DNA from: Mucilaginibacter flavidus
GTDB taxonomy: Bacteria; Bacteroidota; Bacteroidia; Sphingobacteriales; Sphingobacteriaceae
DNA: 64,000 bases
Assembly: GCF_024055575.1 (NCBI RefSeq)
Contig: NZ_JAMXOE010000015.1
Coordinates: 62,001-126,000 of the forward strand
Reading direction: 5' to 3'
Positions 51,667 to 58,871 of the stretch are shown piece by piece. The notes under the pieces were generated by a model. That model did not search any database. It was not told where the DNA came from and worked only from the letters and a program-made list of their open reading frames with translations. The translations under genes and the position numbers were made by a program. Each line of letters opens with the position of its first letter. Position 1 is the stretch's first letter.

Positions 51667-53085
51667 ATGAAGAAAATTCTCATCATTGATGATGAAGTAA
51701 ACGTTGCGTTATTACTATCTAAATTTTTAGCGCGCAATGGCTTTGATGTTACTACGGCCTCAACCGGTACAATTGGTATGGAGTACCTTAAAAACGGGAA
51801 CTTTAACCTGGTACTTTGTGACTTCAGACTGGAGGACACCGATGGCCGGGAGATGCTTAAAAACATTAAAACGCAATACCCTAAAACCGGTGTTATTATT
51901 ATTACAGGCTATTCGGACATCAAGATGGCCGTGGAGCTGATAAAAATGGGGGCTTACGATTACATCACAAAGCCGCTATATCCGGATGAAATTTTAAATA
52001 CCATAACCAAAGCTATCGACACACATCATGCTTTGGTTGAAGATAAAGAATCAGAAACCGCAGGTTACGATAAGCCAAGCACCTCAAGCCGCGAAAATAA
52101 AAAGCAGGCATTTAATAACGAATTTGTAACAGGCACCAGCAAAGTATCAAAAGAACTGGCCCGCCAGATAGAACTTGTGGCCCCGACCAATTACAGTGTT
52201 ATTATTTTGGGCGAAAGTGGTACGGGCAAAGAATCGGTTGCCAAAAGCATCCACCTGAGCAGCCCGCGCTATAATCAACCCTTTATAGCAATGGATTGCG
52301 GTTCGCTTACCAAAGAGCTTGCCGCAAGCGAATTTTTTGGCCACGAAAAAGGCTCGTTTACCGGCGCTTTGTATACCAAAATTGGCCACTTTGAAATGGC
52401 AAACGGCGGCACGCTGTTTTTAGACGAAGTCGGTAACCTCAGTTACGAAATACAGGCCGCCTTGTTGCGTACTGTGCAGGAACGTAAAGTAAAACGCATA
52501 GGCAGCACCAAAGAAATTAATTTAGACGTCCGTATTATAATAGCAACCAACGAGAATTTGCAGGATGGTATACAAAAAGGCAAGTTCCGCGAGGATTTGT
52601 ACCATAGGTTTAATGAATTCAGCATTTTTATACCACCCCTGCGCGAGCGCGGCGGCGATATTATGCTGCTGGCCGATCATTTCTTAAGGATGGCCAACCA
52701 GGAGCTTAGCCGCAATGTTACTACATTTTCGCCCGAGGTTATCGAATGTTTTATGAACTACCGCTGGCAGGGTAACATCCGCGAGATGAAAAATGTTGTA
52801 CGCCGCGCCACCCTGTTAACAGAGGGTAACGAAATAACCATGAAAACCCTGCCACTGGAGATATCAAACTTTAAGGCGCCCATTTATGATTATTCGCCTG
52901 TCGCAGAGATGCACGAGATAAAGGAGAACAGGCACGATTTAAAAAATGCTGCCCTCGAGGCCGAGTACGAAACGATATTGAAAGTGTTAAGGGAAGTTAA
53001 TTTTAATAAAACCAGGGCCGCCGAGATATTAAACATCGACCGCAAAACTTTGTATAATAAAATGAAGGCCATTAATATTAAGTGA
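51667..53085 (+). CDS. Sigma-54-dependent response regulator, NtrC/AtoC type
   Basis: Residues 1-120 are a receiver domain (KILIIDDEVNVALLLSKFL, phosphoacceptor Asp in VLCDFRLEDTDGRE). Residues about 155-395 are the AAA+ sigma-54 interaction domain with Walker A GESGTGKESVAKSI, the loop GSFTGA (Ser at the position that is Ala in most relatives), and LFLDEVGNLSYEIQ. The C-terminal Fis-type HTH (about 435-472) contains KTRAAEILNIDRKTLYNKM. It should activate sigma-54 promoters on phosphorylation. A 75-residue DHp-like protein follows one base after its stop, see next entry. Confidence 0.95.
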   Translation: MKKILIIDDEVNVALLLSKFLARNGFDVTTASTGTIGMEYLKNGNFNLVLCDFRLEDTDGREMLKNIKTQYPKTGVIIITGYSDIKMAVELIKMGAYDYITKPLYPDEILNTITKAIDTHHALVEDKESETAGYDKPSTSSRENKKQAFNNEFVTGTSKVSKELARQIELVAPTNYSVIILGESGTGKESVAKSIHLSSPRYNQPFIAMDCGSLTKELAASEFFGHEKGSFTGALYTKIGHFEMANGGTLFLDEVGNLSYEIQAALLRTVQERKVKRIGSTKEINLDVRIIIATNENLQDGIQKGKFREDLYHRFNEFSIFIPPLRERGGDIMLLADHFLRMANQELSRNVTTFSPEVIECFMNYRWQGNIREMKNVVRRATLLTEGNEITMKTLPLEISNFKAPIYDYSPVAEMHEIKENRHDLKNAALEAEYETILKVLREVNFNKTRAAEILNIDRKTLYNKMKAINIK

Positions 53086-53086
53086 C

Positions 53087-53314
53087 ATGAAAGCAGCTGC
53101 CAAAGTTCAAAACAAACAATCCGCAGTATCAGCAAATAACGAACCACTGCGGGCGCTTAAGCATGATGTAAAAAATCAGCTTTCGAATATTTTACTGGCC
53201 ATTGAGCAGCTGCGCTACGAAATCCCCGACCTTACCCCTGATTGTGTTTTTTACCTTGATTCGATATCATTAAGCTCGGCTAAGATTGATACGTTGTTAA
53301 GAGAGGCGGAGTAG
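53087..53314 (+). CDS. Stand-alone DHp/HisKA-like small protein, 75 aa
   Basis: The frame starts one base after the response regulator stop. A Ser/Gln/Lys-rich N-terminus leads to ALKHDVKNQLSNILLAIEQL, with His26 in an H-box-like setting (HDVKNQL resembles the HDLKNPL of histidine kinases), then a second helix (SISLSSAKIDTLLREAE). No ATPase domain follows. It could be a phosphotransfer or dimerisation partner of the regulator, or a fragment of a former kinase. The close coupling argues for a functional pair, but no activity is proven. Confidence 0.65.
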   Translation: MKAAAKVQNKQSAVSANNEPLRALKHDVKNQLSNILLAIEQLRYEIPDLTPDCVFYLDSISLSSAKIDTLLREAE

Positions 53315-53316
53315 TC

Positions 53317-53538
53317 AGGAAGTCGGAAAAGTCCGAAAGACGCTGCATTGATTTTACACCCCCCGGCTGCGCCGACGTTACTCAAACATGATTTTGAAGA
53401 TTTTTACAGAGCCATCGGCTCGGCCCATATTGTAGCGCCGGGTTTCAACACGGTTGCGTAGAAAACACGCTACCAGTATTTTGTTCATTTAATCTTTCGA
53501 TCTTCGCCAACTTTTCGGATTTTTCCGACTTTCGAACT
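53317..53538. repeat. Word-type inverted repeat, TTTTCCGACTT theme
   Basis: Left arm: AGGAAGTCGGAAAAGTCCG (about 53320-53338). Right arm: CTTTTCGGATTTTTCCGACT (about 53511-53530). The loop is long (about 170 bp) and has no gene. It fills the space upstream of the AI-2E transporter gene. Confidence 0.65.
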
Positions 53539-53612
53539 CCTATCCAATTAAATTCTTCCTTCCCCAAAACATTTTGCAGCCATTGCGTTATATAGGTGTA
53601 ATTTAGGCCTTA

Positions 53613-54656
53613 ATGTCAGTTTTTAACTATAAACAGCGCAATAATATCATACTTACAGCCATCATTATATTGGGCTGCTTTTTATTATATGCGCTAACCA
53701 GTCTTTTTAGCTCGGTATTAGGTGCAATCGTATTTTTCACCATATTCAGGCCTGTATACCTCCACCTTGTTGAAGTAAAAGGCTGGAACAAATCGCTGGT
53801 AGCTCTACTCATAATTTTCACTTCGCTGATTGTTATCATCATCCCGATGATGAGCCTGAGCATTATGGTAGTAGGCAAAATCGGCAGCATAAATAAAGAA
53901 TCATTCAACCTGCAGGAATGGGTCGATAAAATTGACGATTATGCCGGTTACAACTTTAACCAGCCGCACATTGCCGAAAATACATTGCAAAAAATAGGTG
54001 CTTATGCTACGGAGTTATTCCCATCTATAGTAGGCAGTGCCGCAAATATTTTGTTGGTATTGCTGGTGATGTATTTCCTGATGTATTTTATGTTTACCCA
54101 GATACATGAGTTTGAAGCAGCCTTATTAAAATATGCCCCTTTCCGCGAGCAGCATGCCATAAAATTTGCCACTGCTTTACGCAATGCAACCTACTCAAAT
54201 GTGTTAGGGCAGGGTTTAATAGCGTTAGTGCAGGGCTCTCTATTAAGCATGGGCTTTTATGCCTTCGGCTTGCCCGACGCTATTTTTTGGGGTGTTATTG
54301 GCGTGTTTATATCTTTTTTGCCAGTGGTGGGCGCACCGACTTTAACTATCCCTTTTGGTATAATTTTGATAGCCGGTGGCCACACGTTAAAAGGTGTGTC
54401 GTTAATGGCATTTGGGTTGCTATTTATCGGCAACGTCGACAATGTTTTAAGGGTAATTATAAACCGCCGGGTGGGCAACACGCATCCCATAATATCAATT
54501 ATAGGTGTTTTTATAGGTATACCATTGTTTGGAATTCTTGGGTTGGTATTCGGACCGCTGTTATTGTCGTATTTTTTATTATTATTGGAAATATACGAAA
54601 CCAACCGCCTTGCCGCCGACAGGCTGGAGCGGATAAGGACCGGACCGGATGGATGA
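53613..54656 (+). CDS. AI-2E family transporter
   Basis: The 347-residue protein has about seven to eight membrane segments and conserved motifs such as LPVVGAPTLTIPFGIILIAGG, VDNVLRVIINRRVGNTHPI and the LGLVFGPLLLSYFLLLLEIY end. The family (PF01594) exports quorum signals or exchanges Na+/H+ in different members. The substrate is unknown. Start is ATG 53613. Confidence 0.88.
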   Translation: MSVFNYKQRNNIILTAIIILGCFLLYALTSLFSSVLGAIVFFTIFRPVYLHLVEVKGWNKSLVALLIIFTSLIVIIIPMMSLSIMVVGKIGSINKESFNLQEWVDKIDDYAGYNFNQPHIAENTLQKIGAYATELFPSIVGSAANILLVLLVMYFLMYFMFTQIHEFEAALLKYAPFREQHAIKFATALRNATYSNVLGQGLIALVQGSLLSMGFYAFGLPDAIFWGVIGVFISFLPVVGAPTLTIPFGIILIAGGHTLKGVSLMAFGLLFIGNVDNVLRVIINRRVGNTHPIISIIGVFIGIPLFGILGLVFGPLLLSYFLLLLEIYETNRLAADRLERIRTGPDG

Positions 54657-54666
54657 GAAAGTTGAG

Positions 54667-54823
54667 GAGTTCATGGTTGATGGTTCATAGTTCATGGCCG
54701 GAAATGTTCATGGATGATAGTTCAAGGGCCAAAAAAATAGCTTAAATTTGCTTTAGCTACCGCTGAAATAACATACGCAACAAGCAAACTGCTACGAACT
54801 ATGAACCATCAACCATGAACTAA
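54667..54823. repeat. Word-type inverted repeat, GTTCATGGTTGATGG theme
   Basis: Left arm: AGTTCATGGTTGATGGTTCA and TAGTTCATGGCCGG, with a second run GATGATAGTTCAAGG. Right arm: ACGAACTATGAACCATCAAC and CATGAACTAA. It uses the same words as the ndk leader repeat, between the AI-2E transporter and YtxH genes. Confidence 0.8.
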
Positions 54824-54890
54824 GCAGTAACAAAAAGGAATATATTTAATCAAAATCAAAACAATTAGTCAACTTAAAAATTAATAGTAT

Positions 54891-55157
54891 ATGAACGATA
54901 ACACAAAAGTAGTAGTCGCTTTGCTGGTAGGGCTGGCGGCTGGGGCAGCTTTAGGTGTATTATTTGCTCCGGATAAAGGGACTGAAACACGTGATAAGCT
55001 TGCCGATTCATTAAAAAACCTTGGCGATTCGATAAAAGAAACAGCCTCGGCCGAAATTGAAAACCTGATGAGTTTAAAAGATAAAGTTGTTGGCAACATC
55101 AAATCAAAAATAAGCAGCGCCGAAGAAGAGTACCAGGACGATTTGGAACACGCATAA
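54891..55157 (+). CDS. YtxH-domain protein, 88 aa
   Basis: One N-terminal membrane segment (VVVALLVGLAAGAALGVLFAP) followed by DKGTETRDKLADSLKNLGDS and a Lys/Glu amphipathic helix, as in YtxH/GvpP-like proteins that respond to stress. It begins a cluster with a holin-like and a further unknown protein, all on the plus strand; envelope maintenance is a possible theme. Confidence 0.85.
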   Translation: MNDNTKVVVALLVGLAAGAALGVLFAPDKGTETRDKLADSLKNLGDSIKETASAEIENLMSLKDKVVGNIKSKISSAEEEYQDDLEHA

Positions 55158-55244
55158 ATAAGTCATTAGTCGTAAGTTTAAAGTCTAAAGTCTTAATTTT
55201 TTTTGACCTAAGACTTTAGACTTGGGACTTAGGACTAAAGACTA
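55158..55244. repeat. Word-type inverted repeat, TAGTCTTAAGTC theme
   Basis: Left arm: AAGTCATTAGTCGTAAG and AAAGTCTAAAGTCTTAA. Right arm: GACCTAAGACTTTAGAC and TTGGGACTTAGGACTAAAG. It stands immediately before the next start codon; related words occur at 62531. Confidence 0.8.
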
Positions 55245-55246
55245 TA

Positions 55247-55600
55247 ATGCCTATGGAACCCGAAAAAGAGACCCCTCCACAACCAATTATCGAACAGCTT
55301 TTAGATTACGCCGAAACACGTATTAAGCTGGCAAAATACCAGGCCATTGAAGGCGGAACTTCAATTGCAGCCAGCCTTATTGCCGATGTGGTAGTTGTAA
55401 TGGCTATGGTACTGGCGTTTGTTTTTGCCAGTTTTACCCTTGCTTTTTATTTAGCGTACCTGTTTGGCGCCGACTGGATCGGGTTTGGGTGCGTGGCCAT
55501 TATATACTTAATTATAGCTCTGGCTATTAAGTATAATAAACGCGCTATCGAAAAGCCGATTGTAAATGCATTTATCCAAAAGATATTTAAAAACCAATAA
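55247..55600 (+). CDS. Holin-X-like membrane protein (putative phage-holin family)
   Basis: The 117-residue protein has a hydrophilic N-terminus (EKETPPQPIIEQLLDYAETR) and two long membrane segments (about 42-68, 73-95). This matches the superfamily III Actinobacterial-holin-X/DUF1469-like proteins, which in most cells are not phage genes. It follows the YtxH protein and precedes a small unknown protein with a 5-bp gap. An ATG two codons downstream could also start it. Confidence 0.82.
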   Translation: MPMEPEKETPPQPIIEQLLDYAETRIKLAKYQAIEGGTSIAASLIADVVVVMAMVLAFVFASFTLAFYLAYLFGADWIGFGCVAIIYLIIALAIKYNKRAIEKPIVNAFIQKIFKNQ

Positions 55601-55605
55601 GCCAA

Positions 55606-56040
55606 ATGGATTCACCTATCAGAAACATTAGCGATTTAAGGGGCGAAATTTATCGGCTTAAAGAAGTACAGCAGCAACAAAGCGTGGCTATTGGTCAGCG
55701 GTTTAGAAACTTTTCGGCTACCATATCTACATTGGGCACGCTATTCCCCCGTTCTATTACCCCCGAAGGCAAAAGCACCAGCTTTTTCGACCAGGATCTG
55801 GTTGGGCTGATCTCGCGGTTCGTATTGCCCTTTGCACTTAACAAAACCATTTTCCGCAATTCGGGCTTCCTGGTAAAAACACTCGTTGGCCTGGTTTCTC
55901 AAAAAGCATCTCATTTTATATCTGAAGATACTGTATTAGGCCTTTGGGATAAGGTGAAAACACTTTTTGAAAAAAAACAAAAAAAAAGCACCGACATATC
56001 TGACGAGAAGGGCATACCGCCGATGAGTGAGAGTTATTAG
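55606..56040 (+). CDS. Unknown protein, 144 aa, cotranscribed with holin-like gene
   Basis: A Gln-rich helix (RLKEVQQQQSVAIGQRFRN) opens the protein. Then come a Ser/Thr/Pro-rich region, and amphipathic helices (DLVGLISRFVLPFALNKTIF, LGLWDKVKTLFEKKQKK). I recognise no family. It starts five bases after the holin-like stop, so cotranscription is likely, and it may be a cytosolic partner. No membrane segment is certain. Confidence 0.65.
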   Translation: MDSPIRNISDLRGEIYRLKEVQQQQSVAIGQRFRNFSATISTLGTLFPRSITPEGKSTSFFDQDLVGLISRFVLPFALNKTIFRNSGFLVKTLVGLVSQKASHFISEDTVLGLWDKVKTLFEKKQKKSTDISDEKGIPPMSESY

Positions 56041-56098
56041 ATTTTAGTTTGCGAACAGCCTGTACATTAGAGCCTTCCGACACGATTCGATAGTACTA

Positions 56099-56272
56099 TT
56101 AATCTTCAAGGCTTTGATAATATAAAGCACTCACTGTTAGCAAAATCGCAAGCACATCACGAAAGAGCCACCAATATTTGGGGGGTGCCGCCGCCAAAAA
56201 ATTAAAATAAATTATACCTATCAAGATAACTCCGCTCAGGCTCACAAAGGTTAATCTAAAATATCTCTTCAT
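56099..56272 (-). CDS. Small membrane protein, 57 aa (tentative)
   Basis: A frame starting at ATG 56272 encodes MKRYFRLTFVSLSG, a hydrophobic segment (VILIGIIYFNFL), a short APPKYWW stretch and a second hydrophobic segment (FRDVLAILLTVSALYYQS). The pattern is plausible for a two-helix membrane protein, but it is short and without known relatives. It may be non-coding. Confidence 0.4.
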   Translation of the reverse strand: MKRYFRLTFVSLSGVILIGIIYFNFLAAAPPKYWWLFRDVLAILLTVSALYYQSLED

Positions 56273-56606
56273 TTTGTTCGATGTCCCAGTCATATCAAAA
56301 CTACCTATTTTACGATTGCCTTACAAGTTTGATTTTTAACTTACATACGATAAGCTCTCAGTTTCGCTAATTTTCCTGGCGCGCGCGATATTATCGCCGG
56401 TACTGCTATTAAATTTATCATTTATGAGTGCCTTAAATACATCTGTTTATAATAGATCCAGATGAGTAACTCCCACCCATTTATAGCGCTGGATTTTAAT
56501 CCGGCGAAATAGAAAAGCGTTGCCCCACATACGATTTTAAACCATTTCACCATTCACTGCTCACCATTCACTACTAATCCCTATATTCGAATAAATTTTT
56601 ATTCCC
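56273..56606. other. 334-bp intergenic region before the cytochrome-b561-like gene
   Basis: No frame is convincing. A stretch at about 56543-56576 repeats the words CACCATTCACT and CATTTCACCATT. Otherwise nothing is recognised. Confidence 0.45.
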
Positions 56607-57053
56607 ATGGATACTTACGTTATTATTAAACAGTTGCACTCCGGTTTTAGGTACATTGTGTTTTTACTGGTGCTGGTCGCTATCATTCAATCGCTGTTGG
56701 GCTGGCTCAGTCAAAAGCCATATACCGAAACAAACCGTAAAATCAATTTATTCGCGCTGATATCGGCCCACACCCAATTGCTTATCGGTATTGTGCTACT
56801 TTATTTTAGCCCTTTGGTGCATTTTGATAGTACCACGATGAAGGATAACGTAACCCGTTATTTTTCGGTTGAACACTGGGTGGGGATGGTAATAGCCATT
56901 GTTTTAATCACTATAGGGCACAGCAAATCAAAAAAGATTATCCTGCCCGAGAGCAAGCACCGTACTATTGCAATATTCTATATCATAGCGTTTTTAGTAA
57001 TTGTGGGCACCATCATGGCCGGGCATTTGCCGGTTTTAGGTTCACAATCATAA
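56607..57053 (+). CDS. Four-helix membrane protein, cytochrome-b561-like or related
   Basis: Residues about 10-33, 45-70, 85-107 and 118-143 are hydrophobic. Histidines occur at helix ends: QLHSGFRYIVF, SAHTQLLIG, EHWVGMVIA and TIGHSKSK. Such a spread of His may bind haem, as in cytochrome b561 or similar Bacteroidota proteins, but no definite family motif is seen. It lies just before the trp leader on the same strand, with its own frame ending 17 bp upstream of the trp promoter. Confidence 0.75.
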   Translation: MDTYVIIKQLHSGFRYIVFLLVLVAIIQSLLGWLSQKPYTETNRKINLFALISAHTQLLIGIVLLYFSPLVHFDSTTMKDNVTRYFSVEHWVGMVIAIVLITIGHSKSKKIILPESKHRTIAIFYIIAFLVIVGTIMAGHLPVLGSQS

Positions 57054-57069
57054 AAAAATGCAGAAAAAA

Positions 57070-57099
57070 TTTGTCAATTCAATTTTCTTTATAAATTTG
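57070..57099 (+). promoter_or_regulatory. Promoter of the trp leader (TTTG-N18-TAAATTTG)
   Basis: TTTG (57070-57073) and TAAATTTG (57092-57099) are 18 nt apart, a close match to the Bacteroidota consensus. Transcription should begin about 57106, directly before the leader peptide start. Confidence 0.7.
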
Positions 57100-57107
57100 T
57101 GACCGTA

Positions 57108-57188
57108 ATGTTCAAAATCAATCATATAAATAGCTGGTGGCACCAATTAAATTTGGCAGCCGGTAAAGTTTTTGATCTGAACGATTAA
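57108..57188 (+). CDS. trpL: trp leader peptide with tandem Trp codons, 26 aa
   Basis: ATG at 57108 opens a 26-codon frame (MFKINHINSWWHQ, then LNLAAGKVFDLND) whose codons 10 and 11 are both TGG. It is followed 22 bp later by an intrinsic terminator, and then by trpE. Two adjacent Trp codons in a peptide this short are very unlikely by chance. Stalling of ribosomes at the Trp codons when Trp-tRNA is scarce should prevent terminator formation; GCCGG near 57159 can pair with CCGGC in the terminator stem. Promoter and start codon are almost adjacent, so the leader mRNA has practically no 5' untranslated region. Confidence 0.78.
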   Translation: MFKINHINSWWHQLNLAAGKVFDLND

Positions 57189-57209
57189 TCAATTGTAAAC
57201 CTAATAGGA

Positions 57210-57241
57210 AACCCGGCGAACCTCATTCGCTGGGTTTTTTT
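57210..57241 (+). terminator. trp attenuator terminator
   Basis: AACCCGGCGAA (57210-57220) pairs with TTCGCTGGGTT (57226-57236), 11 bp with one G-T, loop of 5, followed by a T-run. It lies between the leader peptide and trpE. Confidence 0.8.
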
Positions 57242-57272
57242 ATTTTAAGGGCATTTGAAAAAAGGCTTGCGG

Positions 57273-57362
57273 TTCGCCTCACCTAAATCCTCTCCAAAGG
57301 AGAGGACTTGAACGCCGTTAGTTTTAGAACCCTCTCCTTTGGAGAGGGCAGGGTGAGGCGAA
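57273..57362. repeat. Second CGCCTCACC/GGTGAGGCG palindromic element, in the trp leader
   Basis: TTCGCCTCACC (57273-57283) and GGTGAGGCGAA (57352-57362) are perfect inverted ends of 11 bp, framing two palindromes CTCTCCAAAGGAGAG and CTCTCCTTTGGAGAG. It is the same family as the inner part of the element at 47298-47420, in the opposite orientation. It separates attenuator and trpE. Confidence 0.85.
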
Positions 57363-57404
57363 TAACGCACTTTTTGACAAGACCTTAAAGGCATTTTAAA
57401 TAAT

Positions 57405-58814
57405 ATGAAGAAATATAAAATAATAACAACGCATAAAAAGCTACTGGCCGATACCACTACCCCGGTAAGCATTTACCTGCGCCTGCGCGATGTGTTCCCC
57501 AACTCGTTGCTGTTGGAAAGCTCGGACTACCACAGCCGCGAAAACAGCGTGAGCTATGTTTGCTGCGAACCGATAAGCGGCTTTGTTTTAAACGAAGGGG
57601 CGCTTAAAGTAAGTTACCCTGATAAAAGCGAGGACAATTACGCGCCCGGCGATTTCGACCTGATCAGTAAAATCAACGATTTTATTGGCAGCTTTGATAC
57701 CGTTCCCTATCCGGGCAAAATTATTTCGAACGGAATATTTGGGTATTTTACGCATGAAGCGGTTGAGCATTTTGAAACCATTAAATTGAAGGAAAGCGAC
57801 GACACCAGCCGTAAGATCCCGGTTATGCAATATCATATTTACCGGTATATTATTGCTATCGATCACTTTAAAAACGAATTGTACATTTTCCATAACCAGC
57901 CCGAAGGCGAAGCTGATAACAATGGCCTCGAAAAACTGGCCGACCTTATCCGTAATAAAAACTTCCCCGAGTACCGTTTTGAAAGCAAGGATGCCGAGCA
58001 ATCAAACCTGACCGGAGAAGAATTTATGGCCGTGGTGGAGAAAATGAAACAGCATATTTACCGCGGCGATGTTTTCCAGATTGTGCCGTCTCGCGGTTTC
58101 TCTAAGAAGTTTTTGGGCGATGAATTTAATGTGTACCGGGCACTGCGCTCCATTAACCCCTCGCCGTATTTATTTTATTTTGACTACGGTGACTTCAGGA
58201 TATTCGGTTCATCGCCCGAGGCGCAGATAACTGTAAAAAATGAGGTGGCCAGCATATTCCCGATTGCCGGTACCTTCAAACGCAGCGGCGATGACGAAAA
58301 AGATGCCGAAATTGCCCGCCAGCTGGAGAACGACCCCAAAGAATCGGCCGAGCATGTGATGCTGGTTGATTTGGCCCGCAACGATTTGAGCCGCCATTGC
58401 GGCGATGTTACGGTGAAGGCGTTTAAGGAAGTACAATATTATTCACACCTGATACATTTGGTATCGCACGTAAGCGGCAAACTGCTCCCCGGGGTATCGT
58501 CGTTCAAAGTGGTGGCAGATACTTACCCGGCCGGCACCCTGAGCGGGGCGCCAAAATACCGCGCTATGGAAATCATCGATGAAAACGAAAAAACAAAACG
58601 CAGCTTTTACAGCGGCGCCATCGGTTTCCTTGGCTTTAACGGCGACTTTAACCATGCGATTATGATACGCTCGTTTTTAAGCAAAAATAGCACCCTACAT
58701 TACCAGGCTGGTGCCGGTATTGTGGCCGGTTCCATTGCCGAAAGTGAGTTAAAGGAGGTTGATAACAAGATAGCTGCATTAAGGAAAGCGATTGAATTGG
58801 CTGAAAGCCTATAA
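57405..58814 (+). CDS. trpE: Anthranilate synthase component I
   Basis: It converts chorismate to anthranilate with TrpG. The tryptophan-feedback motif LLLESSDYHSRENSVSY lies near residue 30. The catalytic C-terminal domain has GSSPEAQITVKN, PIAGTFKRSGDDEKDAEIAR, HVMLVDLARNDLSRHCGDV and YPAGTLSGAPKYRAMEIIDE. The length of 469 is normal. It lies behind the attenuator and a palindromic repeat, and a 57-bp repeat-bearing gap separates it from trpG. Confidence 0.97.
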   Translation: MKKYKIITTHKKLLADTTTPVSIYLRLRDVFPNSLLLESSDYHSRENSVSYVCCEPISGFVLNEGALKVSYPDKSEDNYAPGDFDLISKINDFIGSFDTVPYPGKIISNGIFGYFTHEAVEHFETIKLKESDDTSRKIPVMQYHIYRYIIAIDHFKNELYIFHNQPEGEADNNGLEKLADLIRNKNFPEYRFESKDAEQSNLTGEEFMAVVEKMKQHIYRGDVFQIVPSRGFSKKFLGDEFNVYRALRSINPSPYLFYFDYGDFRIFGSSPEAQITVKNEVASIFPIAGTFKRSGDDEKDAEIARQLENDPKESAEHVMLVDLARNDLSRHCGDVTVKAFKEVQYYSHLIHLVSHVSGKLLPGVSSFKVVADTYPAGTLSGAPKYRAMEIIDENEKTKRSFYSGAIGFLGFNGDFNHAIMIRSFLSKNSTLHYQAGAGIVAGSIAESELKEVDNKIAALRKAIELAESL

Positions 58815-58816
58815 AA

Positions 58817-58850
58817 AGCCCAGCCCCCTAACCCCCTGAAGGGGGAATAA
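58817..58850. repeat. G/C palindrome between trpE and trpG
   Basis: The stretch includes AGCCCCCTAACCCCCTGAAG followed by GGGG, forming CCCCCTGAAGGGGG. It belongs to the CCCCCTAAAGGGGG family. Confidence 0.8.
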
Positions 58851-58871
58851 AAAATTGATAGAGAAATAAAA

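Noticed and set aside
55247-55600. Holin-like protein as a sign of prophage
   Set aside because: No other phage genes are present, and this superfamily is common in chromosomes next to YtxH-type proteins.
57059-57103. Short frame of 14 codons before the trp leader
   Set aside because: It overlaps the promoter and has no ribosome site or amino-acid signature; the frame with tandem Trp codons is the better leader.
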